A DNA stretch of 64,000 bases from an uncultured Prevotellaceae bacterium (GCA_902800495.1 CADCET010000003.1:45966-109965), one strand, 5' to 3'. Counted from the first letter of the stretch, positions 52,943-63,527 are shown. Program-made: numbers and translations. Notes: a model not told the origin generated them from the letters alone.

Positions 52943-52950
52943 CAAAAATA
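52943..52950 (-). promoter_or_regulatory. -7 element upstream of the res leader
   Basis: TATTTTTG on the minus strand, 345 bp before the Res ATG. A spaced TTTG is not obvious. Confidence 0.45.
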
Positions 52951-52980
52951 CAAAATAATTCCTTTAATTCAATAAAATAA

Positions 52981-53144
52981 GGTGTAATTTAAGAAAAATT
53001 TAACCGTTCGAGGCAGAGCTTGATTCTGCTGACGGGGTTTACGTTATTGGGGGTAACTTTGTTGAACTCCTTCGCATCTCAGCTTTCGAGCGAGCTCGAA
53101 GTCTCTCGATTTGTCGTCGTTTGCCCCTTTTTATCTCCTTTTTA
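52981..53144. other. Junction region between the defence island and the LytTR gene
   Basis: No gene. A palindrome TTCGAGCGAGCTCGAA lies at 53085-53100, and GCAGA-gcttgat-TCTGC near 53013-53031. No direct repeat matching the left edge of the island (about 43.7 kb) was seen. Confidence 0.4.
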
Positions 53145-53175
53145 TTTGTTGATTCAAAAAATATACTTAACTTTG
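53145..53175 (+). promoter_or_regulatory. Promoter of the LytTR regulator, directly abutting its ATG
   Basis: TTTG (53145-53148), 19 bp, TAACTTTG (53168-53175), then 5 bp to the ATG at 53181. Confidence 0.65.
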
Positions 53176-53180
53176 CAGGC

Positions 53181-53957
53181 ATGATTAGAGTCATTGCCAT
53201 TGACGACGAACCGCTGGCGCTGCAACAGTTAGCCACCTACATCAGTAAGGTGCCGTTCCTGCAGCTCGTAGCACAATGTGAGAGTGCCATCGAGGCTATC
53301 AGCGTACTGAACAGTGAGACGGTTGATGCCATCTTCTGCGACATCAACATGCCCGACCTCAACGGTATGGACTTCGTCAAGTCGCTGGCCGTACCGCCGC
53401 TCATTGTCTTCACTACCGCCTACTCGGAATACGCCGTCGAAGGCTTCCGCGTCAATGCCGTCGACTACCTACTCAAACCCTTTGGCCTACAGGACTTCAT
53501 GCGGGCGGCAAACCGTCTGAAAGAAAGGCTGGTCCCCCTTTCGCCACCCGAGGGGGGCGCCATAGACCCTTCTGCCAGCAAAAACATAGAAGCCCCCTCG
53601 GGGGCCGTAGGGGGGACTTGGGGTTCTGACACTCTTTTCGTCAAGACCGACTACCGCGTCGTCAAGATTGCCATTCAGGACATCCGCTACGTCGAAGGCA
53701 TGTCGGAATACCTGAAGCTGCACCTCGACGGCCAGCCCAAGCCCATCATCACCCTCTTAGCCATGAAAACGCTGGAAGAGCGCCTCCCCTCCAACTTCAT
53801 GCGCATCCACCGCTCCTACATCGTCAACCTCGACAAGATCCAGGAGGTGAACAAGAACCGCGTCATCCTCGACAACGACACCTACCTGCCCATCGGCGAC
53901 AGTTACAAAGACCAGTTCAACCGCTACATCGAAACCAAGTTTATAGGCAAACAGTAA
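53181..53957 (+). CDS. LytTR response regulator with palindromic insert in the linker
   Basis: The start at 53181 gives MIRVIAIDDEPLALQQLATY. The receiver domain has IFCDINMP with Asp54 and LLKPF with Lys99; the LytTR DNA-binding domain starts after residue 150 (FVKTDYRVVKIAIQDIRYVE, FMRIHRSYIVNLDKI). The linker, residues about 119-148, is encoded by a GC-rich inverted repeat (53532-53558 with 53592-53616) and is Pro/Gly/Ser/Ala-rich. It is probably the partner of the LytS-type kinase at 42463, separated by the island. Confidence 0.85.
   Translation: MIRVIAIDDEPLALQQLATYISKVPFLQLVAQCESAIEAISVLNSETVDAIFCDINMPDLNGMDFVKSLAVPPLIVFTTAYSEYAVEGFRVNAVDYLLKPFGLQDFMRAANRLKERLVPLSPPEGGAIDPSASKNIEAPSGAVGGTWGSDTLFVKTDYRVVKIAIQDIRYVEGMSEYLKLHLDGQPKPIITLLAMKTLEERLPSNFMRIHRSYIVNLDKIQEVNKNRVILDNDTYLPIGDSYKDQFNRYIETKFIGKQ
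53532..53616. repeat. GC-rich inverted repeat inserted in the LytTR regulator gene
   Basis: The left arm starts GTCCCCC and ends GAGGGGGGC (53532-53558); the right arm is its imperfect complement (53592-53616); the loop is about 33 nt. In frame with the gene. Confidence 0.65.
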
Positions 53958-54032
53958 ACAACTACAAAAACGGGCTACTTCCACCATTCCGGCGGCAATA
54001 TGATATTGAACGCCCTAATACCAAAATTAGGG

Positions 54033-54091
54033 AAATGCTCCGCCATACATCCTAACAGGCTGATACTCAGAGAGATGACGGCGGAGCATTT
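54033..54091. terminator. Hairpin after the LytTR gene, copy 1 of a flanking pair
   Basis: AAATGCTCCGCC (54033-54044) pairs with GGCGGAGCATTT (54080-54091), followed by TTAAAG. The same arms recur at 55677-55735 after the VapE gene. Confidence 0.7.
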
Positions 54092-54124
54092 TAAAGTCTT
54101 GGAAATGTTGGGGCAAAGTGATCT

Positions 54125-54206
54125 GCGACTTAAGTGGCAGGTATCTAGGTCTTAAGTCGCACGATACTACGACTTAAGTAGCAGAATGCTGGAACTAAAG
54201 TCGCAG
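54125..54206. repeat. Array of ACTTAAGT-type palindromic motifs
   Basis: GCGACTTAAGT (54125-54135), CTTAAGTCGC (about 54150-54160), CGACTTAAGT (about 54170-54179) and ACTAAAGTCGC (about 54194-54204), in alternating orientation about 20-26 bp apart, upstream of the VapE promoter. Confidence 0.6.
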
Positions 54207-54309
54207 AATGGCTTGGCGGTTATTTCGATGGAGTTTACCGGCTTCTGAGATTCGGTTTAGAGGTGGTAAAAAGCAGTAGGTTTTTAGAGGTATTTTCGTA
54301 GGGTAATCC

Positions 54310-54340
54310 TTTGAAGACGGGGGATTTCATTGTATCTTTG
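54310..54340 (+). promoter_or_regulatory. Promoter of the VapE-type gene
   Basis: TTTG (54310-54313), 19 bp, TATCTTTG (54333-54340). Confidence 0.75.
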
Positions 54341-54350
54341 CAGCACAAAA

Positions 54351-55667
54351 ATGATGAATACTATGAGCATATTTGATTTCTTTTCGAAACGGAAGCAGGA
54401 CAACCTGCTCTTGGAACGACTTGAAAAAGTCGAGAATGAACTAAAGGGGGTAAAGTCGTCGAAAGCTGATAACGCGCCGAAGACTGATCATGCGCCGAAA
54501 GGTCACTACAAGGAGCGACAGATGCAGATGCTGAAGCCCATTCACGACATGGCGGCGTTTGTGACCGAGAACTTTGAGTTCCGCCACAACATCGTGCGCG
54601 ACCTCTATGAGTATCGGCGGAAAGGCAGCGAGGGGCCTTGGAAACTGATTGACAAGCGACAGCTGAACTCCATCAACTGCCGCATTCAGGACGACGGCGA
54701 GATTTTCTGTCTCTCGAGCTACGTGCGGCAGCGTGTAGAGAGCGAACTGGCCGTCGACTATCACCCCGTGAGGACTTATCTTAATAAGGTTCGCGGGCAG
54801 TGGGACGGTCAGACGGACTACATCGCCGACTTCGCCCGTCGCATCAGCTCGTCGGACTATTGCCAGCGTATGGTCCGTATCTGGCTGCGGGCTGTGGTCA
54901 CTCAGTGGCTTGGGGCCGACACGCAGCATGCCAACGCCGTGATGCTGCTGCTCGTCAGTCAGCAGCAGGGTCTGGGCAAGAGCACGCTCTTCACCTCGAT
55001 GCTGCCGAGGGAGATTGCCGACTACTACACGGACGACTTCAAGATCAACGCCAAGGGCAATGCCTACCGTAAGATGGTGGAGTTTGCCATCGTGAGTCTC
55101 GACGAGTTTGAGAAGATAGGCTACCGTCAGATGCCTGAGCTGAAGTCGATGATGCAGACGCTGAAGCCCAGTTTCATCGGAGCCTACCAGAAGAGCTTCA
55201 ACCAGCTGCCGCGCATCGCCTCGTTTGTGGGCACTACCAACGAGCGTCATGTGCTGACCGACCGGACGGGTTCGCGCCGTTTCCTGATTCTGGAGCCTGA
55301 AGGCATCATCAACGCGGAGGGCATCGACCACGACCAGCTCTATGCACAGGTGCTGCACGAGGTAGAGGACCTGGGGCTGCCCCACTGGTTCTCGAAGGAG
55401 GACGAGGCTGAGATGGAACGTCAGAACAAGGACTACTATGTGCTGACCGACGTGGAGCGCCTGTTCCTACAGTATTTCACCGTTCCCGAGAATGAGGACG
55501 AGGGACAGTTCATGAGCGGGCCAGAGATTATGCGCGAGTTAGAGAAGCACTCACGGAAGACGATGGCGGGCGTGACGAAGAATGCCTTCGGACGCTCAAT
55601 GACGCGCCTCGGTGTGAAGCGTGTGGGACACCATGAAACGGACGGCTATCTGGTAAAGGCAGCATAG
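54351..55667 (+). CDS. VapE/virulence-associated E family primase-helicase
   Basis: About 438 residues. The N-terminus MMNTMSIFDFFSKRKQDNLL plus a Lys/Asp-rich stretch forms a coiled or linker region. The SF3-like helicase follows: SQQQGLGKSTLF (Walker A, about 205), VSLDEFEKIG (Walker B), FVGTTNERHVLTDRTGSRRF (sensor/arginine finger). Such proteins replicate phages and mobile islands. It stands alone, between two copies of one hairpin, with no integrase or primase. The start could also be 54363. Confidence 0.8.
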   Translation: MMNTMSIFDFFSKRKQDNLLLERLEKVENELKGVKSSKADNAPKTDHAPKGHYKERQMQMLKPIHDMAAFVTENFEFRHNIVRDLYEYRRKGSEGPWKLIDKRQLNSINCRIQDDGEIFCLSSYVRQRVESELAVDYHPVRTYLNKVRGQWDGQTDYIADFARRISSSDYCQRMVRIWLRAVVTQWLGADTQHANAVMLLLVSQQQGLGKSTLFTSMLPREIADYYTDDFKINAKGNAYRKMVEFAIVSLDEFEKIGYRQMPELKSMMQTLKPSFIGAYQKSFNQLPRIASFVGTTNERHVLTDRTGSRRFLILEPEGIINAEGIDHDQLYAQVLHEVEDLGLPHWFSKEDEAEMERQNKDYYVLTDVERLFLQYFTVPENEDEGQFMSGPEIMRELEKHSRKTMAGVTKNAFGRSMTRLGVKRVGHHETDGYLVKAA

Positions 55668-55676
55668 GGAACGCCC

Positions 55677-55735
55677 AAAATGCTCCGCCATCATTCTACT
55701 GTTTTTCAGACGGTTAGACATGATGGCGGAGCATT
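55677..55735. terminator. Hairpin after the VapE gene, copy 2 of a flanking pair
   Basis: AATGCTCCGCCATCAT (55679-55694) and its exact complement (55720-55735), followed by CTTCTATTCTT. The core AATGCTCCGCCAT is the same as at 54033. Confidence 0.75.
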
Positions 55736-55799
55736 CTTCTATTCTTCCGCTCGGCGCTTTGCGACGCTTCGCTTGCGAAGAATTTTTGAATTTTCCACT

Positions 55800-56459
55800 T
55801 CACTCCCATCCGTAGCGATAGTAGACGTAGGTTTTGCCTTGCTGCTTGCAGTAGTATTTTGAGAATTCCTCGCCCGTCAGTTCGTCGAGCCACTTCTTGG
55901 CACGATACTCCGTCAGGTTGAGACCGAACTGGAACTGCTGGCGGGTAATGGAATGATGCTCCTTGAGGTAGTTGTCAAGGAACTCGACAATCTGTTCGCG
56001 CGTGTAGGGATAATTCCTGCCGGCAACGCCGCGGCCTTTCGCGTTGCGGGTGGTGGTACTCTCCTTCAAGGCATTGATGAAGCTGGGGTCTGGCGTAAAG
56101 CTGACGCCCTGCACCTCCACGTCGTTGGCCGTGATTTTGTCGGGGTCGGTGAAGTGTGGCTTGACGGGGTTGCCGTCCTCGTCGTACTGCATCTTCAGCC
56201 CCACCTTCATCTGGAACGTGCCAAGCCCGTCGATGCGGAAGCGCTTGTTGTTGTGCAGCTGCTCGATGATTTCGTCTTTCAGCACAACGAGCGACGCCAT
56301 CATCGTCGTGGTGTTATAGGTGTTATGATACTTCAGATGAGCCAGGAAAGCCTTCTCGTTCATCGTGCCCTGCGGCATGTGGCGCACCTGATAGGTGGTA
56401 TTGCCGTCTTCGTCAGGTTTGGGGTTGGGAAATATCCCGTATTCTATCTTGTCAATCAT
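55800..56459 (-). CDS. HU-HIG DNA-binding protein with C-terminal winged helix
   Basis: The start at 56459 gives MIDKIEYGIFPNPKPDEDGN; the gene ends the minus-strand cluster. In the 219-residue protein, residues 20-120 carry the HU-like fold of the HU-HIG group (LAHLKYHNTYNTTTMMASLV, RFRIDGLGTFQMKVGL). Residues 150-219 (YPYTREQIVEFLDNYLKEHH, ITRQQFQFGLNLTEYRAKKW) form a winged helix. These proteins are common in Bacteroidetes and probably bind DNA, but their role is unknown. Confidence 0.8.
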   Translation of the reverse strand: MIDKIEYGIFPNPKPDEDGNTTYQVRHMPQGTMNEKAFLAHLKYHNTYNTTTMMASLVVLKDEIIEQLHNNKRFRIDGLGTFQMKVGLKMQYDEDGNPVKPHFTDPDKITANDVEVQGVSFTPDPSFINALKESTTTRNAKGRGVAGRNYPYTREQIVEFLDNYLKEHHSITRQQFQFGLNLTEYRAKKWLDELTGEEFSKYYCKQQGKTYVYYRYGWE

Positions 56460-56466
56460 AGTTTCA

Positions 56467-57138
56467 TCAAGGGTAAAGCGTGACCGTACCACCGTCGCTG
56501 GCGGCATATTTCCTGACCAGTTCCTGGATATAGCGGGCATTGGCCTCGACACGTTCGCGGTTGCCGTCGTAGCCGTTGATGAGCACTAACAGGTGACGGG
56601 TCTCGAGAGTCATCTTCGTCCGCTCGTTGTCGCTCGTCGGGGTGCCTACCCCACCCTGCCGGTCGCGGTAGACGGGCAGTCCGGCGATGTTCAGCAGACC
56701 GCGCCCAATACCTTCGTAAGGCTCGCCCTCACGACCGATGCCCAAGGTCAGCGTGTCGCCCACCATCTTGTCGGCGTCGAAACCGCCGATGCTGTAGCCA
56801 TAGGCGATGGAGGCGAGGTTCACCAAGTCGACCAGCGTGTCAATCTGGTAGAGTTCCTTGCCCTGCAGCATCCGCCGGATAAGCTGTTCGGAGGCCGGAC
56901 GGTAGCGCGACGGATCCTTGCCACATTTCTTATATACGGCACGCGTGGCGGCAATCCCCGGCAGCGTCTTCAGCGACTCGGTGGTCAGCTGCTGCCTGAG
57001 GCGCTGTTCCAACTCATGTATCTCGTCCCAAAGTTCAGCGCAGTACGGCGTGTTCACCACCTGCGCCTCAACGGCAGCCCCCACGAACGTGGGACATACC
57101 TGCTCTATCTCCTGTGATACGATAATGTTCATACTCAA
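56467..57138 (-). CDS. B3/B4 domain protein (tRNA-editing-like)
   Basis: The 223-residue protein starts MSMNIIVSQEIEQVCPTFVG. It corresponds to the free-standing B3/B4 domain family, related to the editing domain of phenylalanyl-tRNA synthetase beta chain (KKCGKDPSRYRPASEQLIRR, NLASIAYGYSIGGFD). It may clear misacylated tRNA or bind an amino acid-like ligand. Its start immediately follows the SLC13 gene stop and it precedes HU-HIG by 7 bp, so all are co-transcribed. Confidence 0.8.
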   Translation of the reverse strand: MSMNIIVSQEIEQVCPTFVGAAVEAQVVNTPYCAELWDEIHELEQRLRQQLTTESLKTLPGIAATRAVYKKCGKDPSRYRPASEQLIRRMLQGKELYQIDTLVDLVNLASIAYGYSIGGFDADKMVGDTLTLGIGREGEPYEGIGRGLLNIAGLPVYRDRQGGVGTPTSDNERTKMTLETRHLLVLINGYDGNRERVEANARYIQELVRKYAASDGGTVTLYP

Positions 57139-58935
57139 TTAATGTAGCGGCGTCAATGGATAGACGATGTTGACAATGAAAATATTGGCTGCTAAAATGA
57201 TGATGTTCATCAGCAGACCGATACGCATAAAATCGCTGAAACGATAGCCACCGGGACCGAAAACCAGCATGTGGGTAGGCGAACCGATAGGCGTGGCGAA
57301 ACTGCTGCTGACGCTGATCATCAAGGCTATGAGGAACGTGTAAGGCTCGTAGCCAAGCTTCTCTGCCGCCTGATACATGATGGGGAAGAACATAGCACCG
57401 GCAGCCGTGTTGGAGATAAACTCTGTAATGAACGTACCAGCGAAACAGATGGCAGCCATGACCACGATGGGGTTAGAACCGCAGACATCGAGAATGCTCA
57501 TTGCCAGCTGCTCGGCAATGCCCGTCTTCTGGATGGCCAGTCCCAACACCACTGAGCCGGCAAAGACCATCAGGATGTCCCAGTTGACGGACTTCATGGC
57601 CTGGTCGGGCGTACAGCAACGGAAGATGAGCATAGCAGCGGCAGCGATGAAAGCGCAATGCAACAGCGGCATAACACCAATTGCCGACAACGTCACCATC
57701 AGAATCATAATGACGGAAGAAATAAGCGTGCCACGCCCGATGTTGGCCACTTCTGGCGAATCGAAGAACAGCAACTGAGACGACATGTACGACGTATTGA
57801 TATTCATTCGGGGAGGACACTCCAGCAACAGCGTGTCGCCAGCCTGCAGCAACACCTCGCGGGGCGACTGCTCGATGCGCTTGCCACGACGGGCCACCGC
57901 CACGAGCGTCAGGTTGTTATCGCGTTCAAATTTGTTGTCGCCGATGGTATGACCGACAAGACTGCTGCCAAACTTGACGTACGCCGTACGCAACTGCCGG
58001 TTTTTCGCCACCTCGCTCATGCTGAACAGATGATGGTCGGCACTCACTAAGCCGTGACTCTTTTTCAGTTCAAGAATCTCGTCTATCCTACCAGCATAGA
58101 TCAGGCGGTCGCCGCCCAATAACGGTTCGTCGTCTGAGGCGGGAGAAATAAAATCATCGAAGTGAATCAGCTCAATCAATTGTCCGCCGCGCACATGACT
58201 CAGCCCGGCCTCCTCTACAGTCTCACCGATATGCGGATTGTCTGACGGGACGAGCAGTTCGACGGTATATTCCGTTGTCGCCTCGAAGGCATCCTCTGAC
58301 GGTTGACGATCAGGCAGCAGACGGCGCATGGCAATGACAGACAGCACACCTATTGCCAGACAGAACAGTCCCGGCACCATTGTGGCCAGCACGTTCATCA
58401 TCGTACCCGTCTTATCAGCATAGAGGCCTGAGATAATCAAGTTAGGCGGTGTGCCTATCAACGTACAGACACCACCCATGCCAGAAGCATAGCTCAGCGG
58501 TATCAGCAGTTTCGAGGGTGCAATACCCAACTTCTTGGACCACATCTTCACGATGTTCACAAACAGGGCTACCACAGCGGTGTTGCTCAAGAAAGAGCTA
58601 AGACCGGCTACCGGCAACATCAGACGCGCCACGGCCTTGGCATAGCTATCGGGCTCGCCTAACAGATGTCGGACAATCCACTGCAACACACCGGTATTGG
58701 TCAATCCTGCCACGACCACAAACAGTACGCCGATGACGACCACCGATGAAGAGCTGAAGCCTGACAAGGCTTCCTTGACATCAAGTACGCCCATAACAAG
58801 CAGAAAGCCGATGGCACCGACGAAGGCCACATCGACTCGCAACTTGGTGAACAACAAGAGACTAAACAAAACCAGTACCGTGGCAATGGTAATCCACGCG
58901 TAGAAACTCAGGCCTAAAAAAAATATCGATTCCAT
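57139..58935 (-). CDS. SLC13/DASS-type permease with two TrkA-C domains
   Basis: A 598-residue inner-membrane transporter. The N-terminal half (YAWITIATVLVLFSLLLFTK, FLLVMGVLDVKEALSGFSSS) and the C-terminal half (NWDILMVFAGSVVLGLAIQK, SNTAAGAMFFPIMYQ) are the two inverted repeats of the ion-transporter superfamily, with SNT motifs at the ion sites. Between them two RCK_C/TrkA-C domains (about 225-295, 310-385) bind a regulator. The substrate is probably sulfate, dicarboxylate or a similar anion. It follows ligA after 10 bp. Confidence 0.85.
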   Translation of the reverse strand: MESIFFLGLSFYAWITIATVLVLFSLLLFTKLRVDVAFVGAIGFLLVMGVLDVKEALSGFSSSSVVVIGVLFVVVAGLTNTGVLQWIVRHLLGEPDSYAKAVARLMLPVAGLSSFLSNTAVVALFVNIVKMWSKKLGIAPSKLLIPLSYASGMGGVCTLIGTPPNLIISGLYADKTGTMMNVLATMVPGLFCLAIGVLSVIAMRRLLPDRQPSEDAFEATTEYTVELLVPSDNPHIGETVEEAGLSHVRGGQLIELIHFDDFISPASDDEPLLGGDRLIYAGRIDEILELKKSHGLVSADHHLFSMSEVAKNRQLRTAYVKFGSSLVGHTIGDNKFERDNNLTLVAVARRGKRIEQSPREVLLQAGDTLLLECPPRMNINTSYMSSQLLFFDSPEVANIGRGTLISSVIMILMVTLSAIGVMPLLHCAFIAAAAMLIFRCCTPDQAMKSVNWDILMVFAGSVVLGLAIQKTGIAEQLAMSILDVCGSNPIVVMAAICFAGTFITEFISNTAAGAMFFPIMYQAAEKLGYEPYTFLIALMISVSSSFATPIGSPTHMLVFGPGGYRFSDFMRIGLLMNIIILAANIFIVNIVYPLTPLH

Positions 58936-58945
58936 TATTATGAGG

Positions 58946-61045
<2,100 letters not shown>

Positions 61046-63352
61046 TTATCTGATAATCACTTTCTTGCCGTTCATGATATAAAGTCCCTTGCCGGGGTTC
61101 TCCACGCGACGTCCCTGGAGGTCGTAACAGGTGTTATCGGTTACCGCAGTCACAGAGCTGACGCCCTTAACGGCCGTCACGTCATCTTTGTTCACACCGC
61201 CGTAGAAGTAGAGGCGGAAGTTGTCGAAGCAAACCCAATAACTGCTTTTCATGCTCGGGCAACGGATGCCAAACTGCAGCGAGGCACCCTTCTTGTTCAC
61301 CGTCGTCAGCACCTTGTTCTCGTAGAGTCCCTTCTCGAAATAGGCGCTCGCCGACTCCATGTCGTCGGGCACGTACTTGCCGTTCATGGTCTTCTCGCGG
61401 CCGACGCCCACCTGCCGGGTCTGCGAGTCGCGGGTGATATGGGCCAGACGTTCTGTGCTGGAGGTGCCTGCATAAATAACGGCATTCACGCTGACACTGG
61501 CCGACGAAGTGTAAGGACCTGGGCGCTGGAAGGCTTGTGCACAGAAGGCATACGTACCGATAGGCAGATTCTTCACCGTCTGGTTGAAGTTGAAGTCCTT
61601 CTCGTAGAACTCGGCACACTGGTAACTGACCGTTGCCGACGTTGACCAACCGTCGGTATTGCTGTCGACGGTGGGATTCGTCAGCATATAGGTTAGGTCG
61701 AAAGGCTTGCTCATGTCGGTAGCATTCACGCCACACAGGAAGTTCATGGCAGCCTCCTCCAAACTGGTAAGCATAGCCGAGACCTCAGCGACCTCACCGG
61801 ATGTGGGCAGCTGGCTCTCGACAGTACTGATGACGCTCTGCAGATTAGCTTCGACACCCGCCGTACGCTCCACATGAGGAACATCGGTGAGCGCCTTCAC
61901 CAGTGCCAGCTCATCCTTCACCGACTGCTTCATCTGGTTGAGTGCATAATTGGCCATCGTGTTCATCTGGTCGGCAGTCATGATGAGCCAGCGCTGGGTT
62001 ACAGCCGTATTGGAGATGTCGAAGGCCGCTGCCGAAGTGGAGCCGTCGGCTCCTGCCTGCAGGCATTTGACCGACCAGTCATATTGGGGGTGAACCATCC
62101 AGTAGCCGCGCTGTCCATCGACGTCCACCCTACCCTTCATCAGATGCCAGTTCTCGTTGCTGGTAGGCGCTGACTTTTCCACGGTCTTAATGGCACTGTC
62201 TGTATAAGAGATGTACTGGCCGGTGGCAGCATTGCGCAACTGATAGTACTGGTTGCCGGGCGTGAAGGTGATATACCAGGCAGCATTGTCGTTCTGGGTG
62301 GCCTCCTCGATAGTCATCGTCTGCCACTTCAGCGTACCAGTAGACGTGGCCACTAAACAGGCGGTATGGAGTCCGCGGTCAGCCGATTCGTTCTTGATAT
62401 AATACTTCACGTCGTCTTCCTGGTCGAAAATATAGCAAGGATCGGCAAAAGTAGTAGAGGTATGCTCCAGACCATCCTCGCCGAGTGCCTGACCAATCAT
62501 GGCGTTGGCGTAGTAGGTCCTCAGCGTGCCGTCGTCCTCGTGGGCACCGTTGATGCCGTAGGGCCACATGTGCTGATAGTCGCCGCTCAGCTGCGAACCC
62601 GTGGTGTTGTCCCAGAAGTCGAGGAACTCCGACACACGGTCGCCCAACCAACGGCCGGAGCCACGTCCTTCGCCGTCGAGCCGCTCACGCAAGATGTTCT
62701 TGTACCACTGTGTGCTATAGGGGACGAGACCCAGTCCGTGCTGCATCTCGTGCATGATGGTGCCCGTGCGCTGATAGCTGGCATTGGCCCCCATATTCAT
62801 CCACGGGGTGTCGGCATAGTAACAGTCTGCCGTAGGCGTTCCGGCACTATAGCCTATGGAGAAGTGCTTCTTGATACAGGTCAGATTGTTGAAGATTTCG
62901 CAAGCCTCCGTAGCGGCTGCATTCACACGGTTGTTGGCAGCAGCGTCGCCGCCATTGTTGTACCAATAGGTAATTTCGCCCTTGGGGATGGTGTAGAACT
63001 TGATGACGTCGCCATAGCCCGTCTGACCGTCAATGTTGGTAGCATAGGCACGCATATAGTACTTCGTCGCCGGCTTTAGGTTCTCGAAGTAGTAGATGAT
63101 ACCATTATTGCTGATCTGCTTGGTACTCGTCATATCGTCAACCGTGGGATTTGGCGTCTCTGCGAGACAGAAGCCACGTTTCTGGATGGTCGGTCCACCA
63201 TTGGCAGATGCACTCTTGATACGGCCAAAAGCCATTGTTGCTCCGCGTGCAAAACGGGTGTCGGTTACTACGGTGGGAGCCTGGGCCATTGCCTGCTGCA
63301 TCATCACAGTTGCAATGCCCAACATAAGGAATCGTTTAGTAGTTTTAATCAT
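61046..63352 (-). CDS. Secreted zincin-like protein with lectin-like domain and sorting-like tail
   Basis: The 768-residue protein has a signal peptide (MIKTTKRFLMLGIATVMMQQ, AMA). A fibronectin-like repeat (LKPATKYYMRAYATNIDGQT) comes first. A metalloprotease-like domain with IMHEMQHGLGLVP (HExxH near residue 200) is next, followed by RICIN-like lectin segments (YYQLRNAATGQYIS) and a jelly roll. It ends YDLQGRRVENPGKGLYIMNG. The third zinc ligand is not clear, so activity is uncertain. It heads the minus-strand cluster with ligA, 3 bp from the ligA start. Confidence 0.7.
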   Translation of the reverse strand: MIKTTKRFLMLGIATVMMQQAMAQAPTVVTDTRFARGATMAFGRIKSASANGGPTIQKRGFCLAETPNPTVDDMTSTKQISNNGIIYYFENLKPATKYYMRAYATNIDGQTGYGDVIKFYTIPKGEITYWYNNGGDAAANNRVNAAATEACEIFNNLTCIKKHFSIGYSAGTPTADCYYADTPWMNMGANASYQRTGTIMHEMQHGLGLVPYSTQWYKNILRERLDGEGRGSGRWLGDRVSEFLDFWDNTTGSQLSGDYQHMWPYGINGAHEDDGTLRTYYANAMIGQALGEDGLEHTSTTFADPCYIFDQEDDVKYYIKNESADRGLHTACLVATSTGTLKWQTMTIEEATQNDNAAWYITFTPGNQYYQLRNAATGQYISYTDSAIKTVEKSAPTSNENWHLMKGRVDVDGQRGYWMVHPQYDWSVKCLQAGADGSTSAAAFDISNTAVTQRWLIMTADQMNTMANYALNQMKQSVKDELALVKALTDVPHVERTAGVEANLQSVISTVESQLPTSGEVAEVSAMLTSLEEAAMNFLCGVNATDMSKPFDLTYMLTNPTVDSNTDGWSTSATVSYQCAEFYEKDFNFNQTVKNLPIGTYAFCAQAFQRPGPYTSSASVSVNAVIYAGTSSTERLAHITRDSQTRQVGVGREKTMNGKYVPDDMESASAYFEKGLYENKVLTTVNKKGASLQFGIRCPSMKSSYWVCFDNFRLYFYGGVNKDDVTAVKGVSSVTAVTDNTCYDLQGRRVENPGKGLYIMNGKKVIIR

Positions 63353-63383
63353 AAGCGTTAGTTACTTATTGGAATTTTGCCTA

Positions 63384-63414
63384 CAAAGGTACTAATAATC
63401 TGAGAATAAACAAA
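63384..63414 (-). promoter_or_regulatory. Promoter of the zincin-ligA-SLC13 operon
   Basis: On the minus strand: TTTG (63411-63414), 19 bp, TACCTTTG (63384-63391). Confidence 0.7.
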
Positions 63415-63492
63415 ACAAACTTGAAATAAATTAATGAACAAGGAAATCATAGGAAAAGGATATTACGTAAAGAAGAATTGAAAAAGTTTTTG

Positions 63493-63500
63493 TATCTTTG
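63493..63500 (+). promoter_or_regulatory. -7 element before the small remnant gene
   Basis: TATCTTTG on the plus strand, 28 bp before the remnant frame at 63528; no spaced TTTG. Confidence 0.4.
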
Positions 63501-63527
63501 CACCCAAACAGGAAGAATAGGAGGGAG

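Noticed and set aside
54125-54206. Possible CRISPR array
   Set aside because: Motifs alternate in orientation and vary; spacers are too short.
54351-55667. A complete prophage or integrative element around VapE
   Set aside because: No integrase, capsid, terminase or attachment repeat was found nearby; only the paired hairpins.
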